Assembly: GCF_019243775.1 (NCBI RefSeq)
Contig: NZ_CP069157.1
Location: 1,860,001-1,924,000, forward strand
From: Morganella morganii
Lineage (GTDB): Bacteria; Pseudomonadota; Gammaproteobacteria; Enterobacterales; Enterobacteriaceae
Length of the DNA stretch: 64,000 bases
Direction: 5' to 3'
A model generated the notes under the pieces. It was given only the letters and a program-made list of their open reading frames with translations. It was not told where the DNA came from and did not search any database. This document shows, one piece after another, positions 38,426-47,399 of this stretch (positions are counted from its first letter, which is position 1; each line of letters begins with the position of its first letter). The translations under genes were made by a program, and so were the position numbers.

Positions 38426-38770
38426 CGGTTGCATATACAGCAGATATGCAACCCGTTGAATTTAATCGGGGTAGTGACGTGTATCAGAGTGTCGGCGTGG
38501 TTTATCTTGCCATGAATATCATTTAACATAATATACATTATGCGAACTAAAGTATGAAATAACGAAATCTGTTATTCCGCCAGGCTAAATCATGCTGGTT
38601 CATTTATCGTGGATAACGATTTCTTGTCTCCGACCGTCCGACAACTGAATCACTATAAGCCCACGAATCTCCCCGCAAAAGTTATTGACCCGCACTTGAC
38701 CCCAAACAAAAATATGACAGCGCATTGCTTCTATAATTATCCGCTTATTTCCTCATATAGATGTGGTCAC

Positions 38771-39892
38771 ATGGTTAACAAACTGAATCTTAACTGGCCT
38801 GAATTTTTAGAAAAATACTGGCAGAAAAAACCCGTTGTACTGAAAAATGCATTTCCTGATTTTGCCGACCCTATCACGCCGGATGAACTGGCCGGCCTGG
38901 CTATGGAGCCGGAAGTTGACAGCCGCCTGGTCAGCTTCATTGATAACAAATGGGAAGCGAGTCACGGTCCGTTTGAGGACTACAGCCAGTTAGGTGAAAA
39001 AGGATGGTCATTGCTGGTACAGGCTGTCAACCATTGGCATATGCCGGCTGCGGAATTGGTAAAACCGTTCCGCGTGCTGCCTGAGTGGCGTCTTGATGAC
39101 CTGATGATTTCCTACTCAGTGCCCGGCGGTGGTGTCGGACCACATATTGATAACTATGATGTTTTCATTATCCAGGGCATGGGCCGCCGTCGCTGGCGTG
39201 TGGGTGACGCCCTTCCCATGCGTCAGTTCTGCGCACATCCGGCATTACTGCATGTCGACCCGTTTGAGCCGATAATTGATGTGGAAATGGCGCCGGGCGA
39301 TATTCTGTATATTCCGCCGGGATTTCCTCACGATGGTTTCACCTTCGAAGATACCATGAACTATTCTGTCGGCTTTCGCGGACCGACAGGACGTGATCTG
39401 CTGAGCAGCTTTGCAGACTATGCACTGGAACAGGATCTGGGTGGCGTCAATTATGGCGACCCTGACCTGAAAGTACGTGAAAACTCAGGTTCAATGGAAT
39501 CTTATGAGGTTGAACGCCTGCGTGCCATGATGATTGAAATGATCAACAAGCCAGGTGATTTCGAACAGTGGTTAGGCCGTTTTGCAACTACCCCGCGCCA
39601 TGAGCTGGATATTGCACCTTCGGAACCGCCGTATGAGCCGGAAGAAGTACTTAGTGCTCTGAATGCCGGTGAAAAACTGATACGACTGAGCGGACTGCGT
39701 GTTCTGCATATCGGGGAACATTTCTTCGTTAATACCGAAGGCTGGATGACCACCGAAATTAAAGGTGCGGATACATTGTGCCGGTTAACCGAAGTCGGCG
39801 TGAATGAGCTCGGTGAAGCACTGGAGAACCCGGTTTTTGTTGCGGAATTAACCGAATTTATCAATCAGGGATATTGGTATTTCGACGAATAA
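38771..39892 (+). CDS. roxA: Ribosomal protein uL16 3-hydroxylase RoxA (YcfD)
   Basis: 373 residues from ATG 38771, exactly the length of E. coli RoxA; an in-frame GTG far upstream is ignored. The JmjC-type Fe(II)/2-oxoglutarate core has the HID metal ligands in GPHIDNYDVF (about 124-133) and the second histidine in the stretch after DILYIPPGFPHDGF. It hydroxylates an arginine of ribosomal protein L16. A winged-helix C-terminal domain follows. Confidence 0.92.
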   Translation: MVNKLNLNWPEFLEKYWQKKPVVLKNAFPDFADPITPDELAGLAMEPEVDSRLVSFIDNKWEASHGPFEDYSQLGEKGWSLLVQAVNHWHMPAAELVKPFRVLPEWRLDDLMISYSVPGGGVGPHIDNYDVFIIQGMGRRRWRVGDALPMRQFCAHPALLHVDPFEPIIDVEMAPGDILYIPPGFPHDGFTFEDTMNYSVGFRGPTGRDLLSSFADYALEQDLGGVNYGDPDLKVRENSGSMESYEVERLRAMMIEMINKPGDFEQWLGRFATTPRHELDIAPSEPPYEPEEVLSALNAGEKLIRLSGLRVLHIGEHFFVNTEGWMTTEIKGADTLCRLTEVGVNELGEALENPVFVAELTEFINQGYWYFDE

Positions 39893-39913
39893 GTCACATC
39901 AGCCCGACAAGAT

Positions 39914-39937
39914 AAAACACCCGCTGACGGGTGTTTT
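39914..39937 (+). terminator. Terminator after roxA
   Basis: AAAACACCCG and CGGGTGTTTT form a perfect 10-bp stem with a CTGA loop. Confidence 0.85.
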
Positions 39938-40035
39938 ATCTCCGCGTTTCAAAAACCTCTCGTTCACTACGCTCAGCCATGATAAATTGGCCGGATGTCC
40001 ATCCCCAAATATTTCCTTTTTTGTGAGATAGTTCA

Positions 40036-40443
40036 ATGAGTAAGAGCGGAAGAAACTATACAAAAGAAAAAATAAGACAGCGCCATATAGCAAATAAAAA
40101 AAGAAAACACCCTATTCGTCTTTTTATCAAAAGTTGGGATTTTTGGGGTAAATCCTGCCTTGGCCTTTTTGTTTTTGGCATGTTTATTTATTCATTAAAT
40201 GATAATGTAACCATTCATTTTTTATGGATAATCTATGCCTGCATTTGTTTACCTTTATTTCCGTTTGCTAAAAAATGCAGTGATGATGTCCTTCGTCATT
40301 ATTTTTCAGAATCAACATTTGAGGATGTTATTAATGGTAGTAGCCCCCGGGGGCTTGGCGGATTGTATCTGATGCTCATTATTCCGTTTGTCATCCCACT
40401 GGCAGCGGGATACTTTATATATCAGATTATAAATTACAAATAA
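40036..40443 (+). CDS. Small membrane protein of unknown function
   Basis: 135 residues. A lysine/arginine-rich N-terminus (about 30 residues) precedes three hydrophobic segments. The gene is AT-richer than its neighbours and shows no recognisable family, suggesting recent acquisition. Single gene between the roxA terminator and a convergent GNAT gene. Confidence 0.55.
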   Translation: MSKSGRNYTKEKIRQRHIANKKRKHPIRLFIKSWDFWGKSCLGLFVFGMFIYSLNDNVTIHFLWIIYACICLPLFPFAKKCSDDVLRHYFSESTFEDVINGSSPRGLGGLYLMLIIPFVIPLAAGYFIYQIINYK

Positions 40444-40456
40444 AATCTATCGTTAT

Positions 40457-40942
40457 TTAATCATGTCCATCTGTATGATCTGAAAATAACCGGAATCGCC
40501 GGAAATCCACACCATCATAGTTAACAGAACCATCCGGCTGAAATCCGTAACGTGTTATAAACCGGGAAACTTTCCGGGATAATGGTAATAAAATGGTGAT
40601 ACTGGTTAAGTGTATTTCATCAAATGCGTGGCGGATAATTTCATCACAGATGATTTTTCCCGTTCCCCAGAAATCAGGATGAAGTACCAGCGCCAGGTCA
40701 GCATCATCACCTTCTTTCTGAAGCCCTCCCCAGCCTGCAAATACATCGTCGATCACAAATGCCCAAGGGCCATATCCATTTATTTCCCACTGAGCGTCTT
40801 TTTCTTCTGCCCAGTTGCGGCTTTTTCCATCATCAAAATCCGGACTACCCAGCGGCATTTGCTGTAACACTTTCGGGTGATTGTTCAGTGCGGTAATATC
40901 GGCCGGTTTTATCTGAGTGAGCCGTTTAAATTCTAAGTGCAT
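40457..40942 (-). CDS. GNAT family N-acetyltransferase
   Basis: 161 residues. The acetyl-CoA binding region FWGTGKIICDEIIRHAF (about 91-107) and the RYGFQPDG C-terminal strand support GNAT. This subgroup resembles RimJ/RimL-type enzymes. Substrate unknown. Confidence 0.7.
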   Translation of the reverse strand: MHLEFKRLTQIKPADITALNNHPKVLQQMPLGSPDFDDGKSRNWAEEKDAQWEINGYGPWAFVIDDVFAGWGGLQKEGDDADLALVLHPDFWGTGKIICDEIIRHAFDEIHLTSITILLPLSRKVSRFITRYGFQPDGSVNYDGVDFRRFRLFSDHTDGHD

Positions 40943-41024
40943 AGTATTCCTTTTATTTTGATACTCTGATTGTACCTATTATTCAGTAAAAATCAGCTGA
41001 ACAACAGGTACAACATATCTTAAC

Positions 41025-43721
41025 TTACAGCCACATTCCGAAACGGCGGATATAAATACCCTTCATGATTTGTGCCAGACCGCAATAGCTGACCAGCGTA
41101 GCAGCAAGCCACGGGAAATATTCCCACGGTAACGGCTCAAGCCCGATATAACTTCCGATTGGTGAAAACGGCAGCCAGATCCCGATGGCCATAACAATCC
41201 CGGTAACCAATAATACCGGCAGTGTTGCTGTGCTCTGAATAAACGGGATCCGTTGTGTTCTCAGCATATGCACGACCAGCGTTTGTGATAATAACCCCTC
41301 AACAAACCAGCCGGAATGGAATAAAACCTGACTGTCCGGACTGTTTGCCCCGAAAACAAACCATAATAATGCAAAGGTGGTGATATCAAATACAGACGAT
41401 GTCGGGCCAATCCAGATCATAAAGCGCCGGATATTGCCCGCATCCCATTTACGGGGTTTGCGCAGGAATTCTTTATCCATTTTATCCCACGGCAGCGCAA
41501 GCTGAGACATATCATAAAGCAGGTTCTGAATCAGTAACTGAATGGCCAGCATCGGCAGGAACGGAATAAAGGCACTGGCGATAAGAACAGAAAATACATT
41601 ACCGAAGTTAGAGCTGGCGGTCATATTCAGGTATTTAATAATATTACCGAATGTCTCGCGCCCTTTAATGACACCCTCCTCCAGAACCATCAGATCTTTT
41701 TCCAGCAGGATAATATCCGCGGATTCTTTGGCGATATCCGTTCCGCTGTCCACGGAAATTCCGACATCCGCGTCCCGCAGTGCCGGCGCGTCATTAATTC
41801 CGTCCCCGAGAAAACCAACGGTATGGCCGGCGGACTGTAAAATCCGGACCAGGGCTGATTTTTGCAGCGGCGTCAGTTTGCAGAAAATAGTGTGTGTTTG
41901 CGCCACCTGTTTCAGTTCCTCATCACCGAGGAGCGCCAATTGATCACCACTGATACTCATCGAGGCATCCAGCCCGACTTCACGACAGATTTTTGCTGTG
42001 ACAACCGCATTGTCCCCGGTAAGCACTTTTACGGTTACCCCGTTATGCTTCAGTGCTTTAAGAGCTTTTGCCGCACTGTCTTTAGGCGGATCCAGGAAGG
42101 TCAGAATTCCACATAAAATCATATTTTGTTCACTGTCTGCGGAGAGCGGCAATCCCTGCTCTTTGCTATCCAGAACCCGCTCTGCGAGCAGCAGTACTCT
42201 GAATCCGGTCTCATTGTAATGATTGACCAGCGCCATAATGGCCTGTTTTTTCTCATCATCCGCAGGAGAAATATGATTTCCGGTCCGGATCAGAGAACAG
42301 CACGCCAGCATCTCTTCCGCCGCACCTTTACAGATAAGCAAGGCGGTACCATCCGGTTTTCTTACGGATACAGACAGACGTCTGCGGACAAAATCAAACG
42401 GCAGTTCGTCAATTTTCTGATAATTGTGCAGAGACTCTGTTTCGGCTTTACCGCGCCCGAAACGGATGATCGCCTGATCCATCAGGTTACGTGTGCCGCT
42501 CTGGTGAAAACTGTTCAGCCACGCCAGTCCCAGTATGGCTTCATCGGTATTACCTTCCGTATCAAGATGATGCTCGAGGATAATGTTGTCCTGTGTCAGC
42601 GTCCCTGTTTTATCCGTGCACAGGATATCCATCGCACCAAAATTTTGTATTGCATTCAGCCGCTTAACGATAACTTTCCGCCGCGACATTGCAATTGCGC
42701 CTTTCGCCAGGTTCGAACTGACAATCATCGGCAGCATTTCCGGGGTTAACCCGACTGCGACGGCAAGTGCAAAGAGTGTGGCATCAAACCAGTCGCCTTT
42801 GGTAAATCCGTTAATCAGCAGGACAACCGGCACCATCACTAACATAAAGCGGATCAGCAGGATACTGACACTATTCACCCCGCGATCGAATGACGTCTGT
42901 GAGCGTGTTCCGACAATGGATTTCGCCAGTGAGCCAAAATAGGTTTTGTCACCGGTTGCCACCACAACACCCAGTGCCGTGCCGCTGGCCACATTGGTGC
43001 CCATCAGGCAGATATTGCCCGATTCCGTCAGTGATTGTCCGTTTTCCGTTATCGTTGCGGCATCTTTTTCATGGATATCGCCCTGAGTATCATATTTCTC
43101 TACCGGAACCGATTCCCCGGTCAGAATGGCCTGGCTGATAAAAAGATCACGGGAACGGAGCAGCCGCAAGTCCGCCGGTATCATATCCCCGGCGCTCAGA
43201 ACTACTATATCCCCCGGAACCAGACATTTTACCGGCAGTTCTGCCCGGACAGATCGTCCTTTTTTACGCCGGAGTACTGTGGCAGTGGTTTTTACCAGTG
43301 ATTTCAGGGCTTCTGCGGCTTTGTTGGTCCGGTATTCCTGCCAGAAACGCAGTACCACACTCAGAAAAACCATCGTTCCGATGATCAGTACACCGGTGAG
43401 GTCAGTGTCTTCGCCCTGTTGCAGGGGGATCAGATAATCCGTCATAAAGCTGATAACGGCCAGCGCCAACAATACATAAATAAACGGATTATGAAATGCG
43501 GAAATAAACTGAATAAACGCGGGAGGTGCTTTGTCATGTGCTACCACGTTTTCCTGATGTTCTATCAGGCGGTCAAGGGCATCAATTTCATCCAGCCCCA
43601 GCATATCAGAATGTAATTCTGCTAATGTTTCGTCTGGTTTTTTTGCGGCATATACCGCCGCAGGGAAAGCATTATTATCGCGCACAGCCGGAGTGACAGT
43701 GCGGTTAACGTTGACAGTCAT
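41025..43721 (-). CDS. mgtA: Mg2+-importing P-type ATPase MgtA
   Basis: 898 residues. It has the phosphorylation motif DKTGTLTQD (about 372-380), TGES actuator loop, GDGINDAPAL hinge and ten membrane helices with the MgtA-type C-terminus. It brings Mg2+ into the cell when supply is low. The leader upstream is about 400 nt and has a short Pro-Pro peptide ORF and large hairpins, as expected for Mg2+/translation-controlled mgtA genes. Confidence 0.93.
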   Translation of the reverse strand: MTVNVNRTVTPAVRDNNAFPAAVYAAKKPDETLAELHSDMLGLDEIDALDRLIEHQENVVAHDKAPPAFIQFISAFHNPFIYVLLALAVISFMTDYLIPLQQGEDTDLTGVLIIGTMVFLSVVLRFWQEYRTNKAAEALKSLVKTTATVLRRKKGRSVRAELPVKCLVPGDIVVLSAGDMIPADLRLLRSRDLFISQAILTGESVPVEKYDTQGDIHEKDAATITENGQSLTESGNICLMGTNVASGTALGVVVATGDKTYFGSLAKSIVGTRSQTSFDRGVNSVSILLIRFMLVMVPVVLLINGFTKGDWFDATLFALAVAVGLTPEMLPMIVSSNLAKGAIAMSRRKVIVKRLNAIQNFGAMDILCTDKTGTLTQDNIILEHHLDTEGNTDEAILGLAWLNSFHQSGTRNLMDQAIIRFGRGKAETESLHNYQKIDELPFDFVRRRLSVSVRKPDGTALLICKGAAEEMLACCSLIRTGNHISPADDEKKQAIMALVNHYNETGFRVLLLAERVLDSKEQGLPLSADSEQNMILCGILTFLDPPKDSAAKALKALKHNGVTVKVLTGDNAVVTAKICREVGLDASMSISGDQLALLGDEELKQVAQTHTIFCKLTPLQKSALVRILQSAGHTVGFLGDGINDAPALRDADVGISVDSGTDIAKESADIILLEKDLMVLEEGVIKGRETFGNIIKYLNMTASSNFGNVFSVLIASAFIPFLPMLAIQLLIQNLLYDMSQLALPWDKMDKEFLRKPRKWDAGNIRRFMIWIGPTSSVFDITTFALLWFVFGANSPDSQVLFHSGWFVEGLLSQTLVVHMLRTQRIPFIQSTATLPVLLVTGIVMAIGIWLPFSPIGSYIGLEPLPWEYFPWLAATLVSYCGLAQIMKGIYIRRFGMWL

Positions 43722-44026
43722 GGTACGATTCCTTTTATTTCCTCAGATAAACTGAGTCATTTATTTTTCACCGGACTGTCTGATTTAACAGTTAATTTAA
43801 ATAACTGTCATGATAACGGACAGTCCGGGAAATGATATATTTCCGGGCCCGGGTGGTGTGTCCATATATTCCTTATCAGCAAAAGATAGCCTGTACGCTT
43901 ATTCATAAATGAATACGTACTGTGGATTTTTTAATAAAAAGCCATTCCCCTTCCGTTCTGAATAGACGGAATAGCAGGATACGGTGCGCAAACACGGCAA
44001 TTTAAAATGAATTAACCGAAAAACAA
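43722..44026 (-). promoter_or_regulatory. mgtA structured 5' leader
   Basis: CCGGACTGTC (43771-43780) pairs with GACAGTCCGG (43819-43828), and inside it ACAGTTA (43788-43794) with TAACTGT (43802-43808). The result is one long two-part hairpin just before mgtA. GGAAAT/ATTTCC next to it could form a competing stem. No gene in the interval apart from the leader peptide before it. Confidence 0.6.
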
Positions 44027-44065
44027 TCAGTTAGGAGGGAATAACGCCAGCATATAGAGATTCAT
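44027..44065 (-). CDS. 12-residue leader peptide of mgtA
   Basis: Reads MNLYMLALFPPN, with AAAGGACGG before its ATG at suitable spacing. Two adjacent proline codons (CCT CCT) stand two codons before the stop, a classic ribosome-stalling arrangement. E. coli and Salmonella mgtL also depend on proline codons, but this sequence is quite different. It ends 305 nt before mgtA. Confidence 0.6.
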   Translation of the reverse strand: MNLYMLALFPPN

Positions 44066-44127
44066 GATAAATCCGTCCTTTCGGGCCTATCCCGTGAAAG
44101 ATAAGCGAAATTAAATAAGGAAGTACC

Positions 44128-44168
44128 ATTATAAAGAGAGGTACTGCCGCAGTATTACTGCCGGCAGT
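44128..44168 (-). promoter_or_regulatory. mgtA promoter with tandem palindromes
   Basis: A TATAAT -10 element (44133-44128, minus strand) lies about 65 nt before the leader peptide. At the -35 position stand two neighbouring palindromes: ACTGCCGCAGT (44143-44153) and ACTGCCGGCAGT (44157-44168). I do not see a PhoP box. The rest to 44390 holds nothing recognisable. Confidence 0.5.
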
Positions 44169-44390
44169 CAGAGAAAAACAGAATTACCGGCAGGATCAAT
44201 GTATTTTGATAAATAATCTATGACTGTCCAATTACGTGTTCTCCGCAAGAAATAAACACATGGAGTATATTCCCGTAAAATCACAAAGTAAATCGTTTTC
44301 TCTGAGGGAGAAACAATATATATAATAGTATTATTTAGTTAAACAACACACTGATTTAACAGCGTATATACGATAAAACAGTATCCCTTT

Positions 44391-44837
44391 TCACTGTTTA
44401 TAAATATCCGGTCTGACAATCTGCCAGATATAATTCTCCCGGTTGACCGGGCTGTAACCCGATTTTTCATATAACCACGGCGCTGACGATGTGACCAGCA
44501 TAATGCGTCTCAGCCGGTTCATCACCGGATGTGACTGACAGCACTCCATCAGCCAGCGGCCGAGTCCTTGTTTCTGATATTCATCGATAATATAAACATC
44601 GCAGAGATACCCGAATGTAACCCCATCGGTGACAAGCCGTGCAAAACCGATTTGTTCTGTACCGGCAAATAACCCGAAACACAGGCTGTTCAATATACTT
44701 TCATTGACCAACTCCCGGCTGATCCCTTCCGCCCATGCGGAATGCGTCAGATAGTCATGAATTTTACCGATATCCAGCCTGGTGATATCCGTTGTTACGG
44801 TATAGTGCCGGTCATGCCATTCGTGAATGCTTTTCAT
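44391..44837 (-). CDS. GNAT family N-acetyltransferase
   Basis: 148 residues. The pantetheine-binding motif EYQKQGLGRWLM (about 85-96) and YEKSGY near the end are typical GNAT. It starts 4 bp after the MocR-type regulator gene, so it is in the same operon. Substrate unknown. Confidence 0.8.
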   Translation of the reverse strand: MKSIHEWHDRHYTVTTDITRLDIGKIHDYLTHSAWAEGISRELVNESILNSLCFGLFAGTEQIGFARLVTDGVTFGYLCDVYIIDEYQKQGLGRWLMECCQSHPVMNRLRRIMLVTSSAPWLYEKSGYSPVNRENYIWQIVRPDIYKQ

Positions 44838-44841
44838 AACA

Positions 44842-46179
44842 TCATAAATCCATCAGATAGGTAATGGTGTCTCTGACAGCCATCAGCGCGGATTCCAGGT
44901 CATCATACGGCAGTGTGCTGACAGCCACACGGATAGCCTGCGGGATATCGCGGGTTACGGCATAAGACTCTGCAGGACTGACGGCAATATTGGCCGCTCT
45001 CAGGCGGCTGATAACCGCATCGCAGCGCACATTTTCCGGTAACGGGATCCACAAAAAATAGCCGGCCGGATGTGCGATATGGGGTAAATCAGCAAAAATC
45101 CGGCTGACAATTTTTTGCCGGGCTTTGGCATCGCGGCGCTTTTTCTGCTCCAGTTTTTCGGCTGCTCCCTGCTCCAGCCACTCACGGACAATACCGGTCA
45201 TCAGTGCTGGTGTGTTCCAGGTAGTGATGCGGATAATTTTTTCCAGCTCAGCAATATATTCCGGAGGAGCAACAATTAATCCGACCCGCAAGCCGGTGGC
45301 GATATTTTTGGAAAATCCGGTGACATAAAATGTGATATCCGGCGCCAGTTCTGCCAGCGGAGCTGGTGCTGGTTTCTGCAGAAAAGCATAGGAGCCGTCT
45401 TCTATCAGAAAAAAACGGTTTTCCCGGGCCAGACTTATCAGCTTCCTGCGGGATGTCAGATCCATCACCCAGCCGAGCGGATTATGCAGTGTCGGCATGG
45501 TGAAATAGCCGCGGATTTTCCGCTGGCGGCATAATTGTGCCAGCGCTGCCAAATCCGGGCCTTCCGGGGTAACCGGCACCGGAACCAATTCGATATGACA
45601 GGTTTGTGCCAGTGCTTTAAAGCCGGGATAAGTCAGTGCATCCGCCGCAATTACATCACCGGGGCTGAACATGCTCAGTACAACAGAGGCCAGACCGTGC
45701 TGGGCTCCGCTGACCATGACAACAGTATCCGGGTCAACGGCAGAAAAACCACGCAACTTCAGGTGATCAGCAACAACAACCCTCTCCTGATGCCGCCCGG
45801 CGTGAGGCAGGTAATGCAGCAGACTTTCCAGATGGCCGCTCATGGATAACCGGCGCAGCGTGTGGCGCAGTAATGCGGTCTGTTCCGTGACTTCCGGATA
45901 GATAAAGTTAAGGTCATACATTGCCGGAGTGACATCACATTCAATACCGGTAACCGGTAATAAACTGATATCTCTGACAAATGTTCCCCGTCCGGTTTCA
46001 CCACTGACCAGCCCCTGATTGATCAGTTCCTGATACACACGTGACGCTGTCACTAATGACAGCCCTTCCTGAGCCGCAAAAGCACGATGAGTCGGCAATT
46101 GTGTTCCGGCCGCCAGTTCACCGTTACGGATACGGGCTGCAAGGGTATCGACGTACTGTTTATAACGTGGCGTTGCCAT
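44842..46179 (-). CDS. MocR-type GntR/aminotransferase regulator
   Basis: 445 residues. A GntR winged helix (about 1-70, with TQLPTHRAFAAQEGLSLVTA) is fused to a fold I aminotransferase domain; the PLP lysine lies in TGFSKNIATGLRVG (about 290). The layout matches MocR regulators of the YdcR/PdxR class, which bind PLP or amino compounds. It is divergent from an EamA exporter across an 86-bp gap containing a perfect inverted repeat. Confidence 0.88.
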   Translation of the reverse strand: MATPRYKQYVDTLAARIRNGELAAGTQLPTHRAFAAQEGLSLVTASRVYQELINQGLVSGETGRGTFVRDISLLPVTGIECDVTPAMYDLNFIYPEVTEQTALLRHTLRRLSMSGHLESLLHYLPHAGRHQERVVVADHLKLRGFSAVDPDTVVMVSGAQHGLASVVLSMFSPGDVIAADALTYPGFKALAQTCHIELVPVPVTPEGPDLAALAQLCRQRKIRGYFTMPTLHNPLGWVMDLTSRRKLISLARENRFFLIEDGSYAFLQKPAPAPLAELAPDITFYVTGFSKNIATGLRVGLIVAPPEYIAELEKIIRITTWNTPALMTGIVREWLEQGAAEKLEQKKRRDAKARQKIVSRIFADLPHIAHPAGYFLWIPLPENVRCDAVISRLRAANIAVSPAESYAVTRDIPQAIRVAVSTLPYDDLESALMAVRDTITYLMDL

Positions 46180-46191
46180 ACAAATGTATCC

Positions 46192-46213
46192 ATGACAATT
46201 TTTTGATTGTCAT
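46192..46213. promoter_or_regulatory. Operator between the MocR regulator and EamA genes
   Basis: ATGACAAT (46192-46199) and ATTGTCAT (46206-46213), a perfect 8-bp inverted repeat with a 6-base spacer. A likely site for the MocR protein to control both divergent genes. Confidence 0.65.
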
Positions 46214-46265
46214 AATTATCCGCATTATTCTCTGTAATAACAAGAGGTAATTAACGGAGTACAGG

Positions 46266-47150
46266 ATGGATAATGCAATGACAACGGTTTCCCGCTCAAC
46301 ACACGGCTGGATCAACGGGTTTATCGGCGTGCTGATTTTCAGCGGTTCCCTGCCCGCCACCAAGGCGGGTATTACCGGCTTTGCACCGGATTTTCTGACA
46401 ACCGCCCGCGCAGCGATTGCCGGCATTGCCGCTCTGCTCATTCTGGCCGTTCTGCGCCAGCGTTTGCCAGCTGCGAAGTATCTGTTGTCGCTGATCGTTG
46501 TGGCGGCGGGTGTCGTCGTCGGGTTTCCGCTGCTGACAGCTCTTGCTCTTCAGTATGTCAGTTCGGCACACTCGATTGTGTACCTGGGATTGTTACCGTT
46601 GGCGACGGCACTGTTTGGTGTGCTGCGCAGCAATGAGCGTCCGCGCCCGGCGTTCTGGCTTTTTTCTGTCCTCGGCAGCTTGTTTGTGATGGGGTTTGCC
46701 TTATTTCAGGGCGGTGAAAGTACTCTGACAGGTGATTTGTATATGGTTGCGGCCGTGTTGCTGTGCGGACTGGGTTACGCGGAAGGTGCCCGCCTTTCCC
46801 GGCCACTCGGCAGCTGGCAGGTGATCTGCTGGGCATTGGTGCTTTCTCTGCCGCTGATGCTGATTCTCAGTATCACTTTCCTGCCGGTGACATTCAGCGG
46901 TATACCGGCACAGGCCTGGGGCGGACTGATTTACGTTTCGTTATTCAGCATGCTGATTGGTTTTTTCTTCTGGTACCGTGGCCTGGCGGAAGGCGGTATT
47001 ACCGGTGTCAGCCAGTTACAGCTGTTACAACCGTTTTTTGGGCTGGTGCTTTCCGCGTGGTTACTGAATGAAACCGTCAGCTCCGTAATGGTTGCGTCAA
47101 CCTGTGGTGTGATTGCCTGTGTTGCCGGTTCAAAACGGTTTTCCCGGTAA
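46266..47150 (+). CDS. EamA/DMT-family transporter
   Basis: 294 residues, ten membrane segments, two EamA domains. GGAG precedes the ATG. Being divergent from a MocR regulator suggests it exports an amino acid or amine sensed by that protein. A small hairpin (GCCCGG/CCGGGC, about 47167-47184) after the stop may be its terminator. Confidence 0.85.
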   Translation: MDNAMTTVSRSTHGWINGFIGVLIFSGSLPATKAGITGFAPDFLTTARAAIAGIAALLILAVLRQRLPAAKYLLSLIVVAAGVVVGFPLLTALALQYVSSAHSIVYLGLLPLATALFGVLRSNERPRPAFWLFSVLGSLFVMGFALFQGGESTLTGDLYMVAAVLLCGLGYAEGARLSRPLGSWQVICWALVLSLPLMLILSITFLPVTFSGIPAQAWGGLIYVSLFSMLIGFFFWYRGLAEGGITGVSQLQLLQPFFGLVLSAWLLNETVSSVMVASTCGVIACVAGSKRFSR

Positions 47151-47159
47151 GAAAAAACC

Positions 47160-47399
47160 ATGTTGTGCCCGGTATCTGCCGGGCTGGCTATTGTTTTGTA
47201 TCATGAATTAGTACATGTACTCCATTATCTGCAAGGTGAATGTATACACATTATTCCTGCTGATTCTCCTGAAAGTATCCGTTATCCTTATTGGGAAGAA
47301 GAAGCCAGAACCATTGGCTTCGATCCTTTTACATCAGAAACTATCTCTGAAAATACTTTTCGTGCAGAAATAGGTGTTCCGCTGAGAATTCACTGGTAA
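47160..47399 (+). pseudogene. M91/NleD-type zinc metalloprotease, C-terminal remnant
   Basis: 79 codons. From LAIVLYHELVHVLHYLQGE on it reads as the catalytic HELVH helix and C-terminal end of the M91 family (EEARTIGFDPFTSETISENT, FRAEIGVPLR), the family of the type III effector NleD. The N-terminal half is missing. The frame begins in what looks like the neighbouring gene's terminator, without a ribosome binding site. Probably a dead fragment, ending 10 bp inside the convergent MFS gene. Confidence 0.7.

Noticed and set aside
42126-42749. Plus-strand frame of 207 codons opposite mgtA
   Set aside because: MgtA motifs run through it on the minus strand; no independent evidence.
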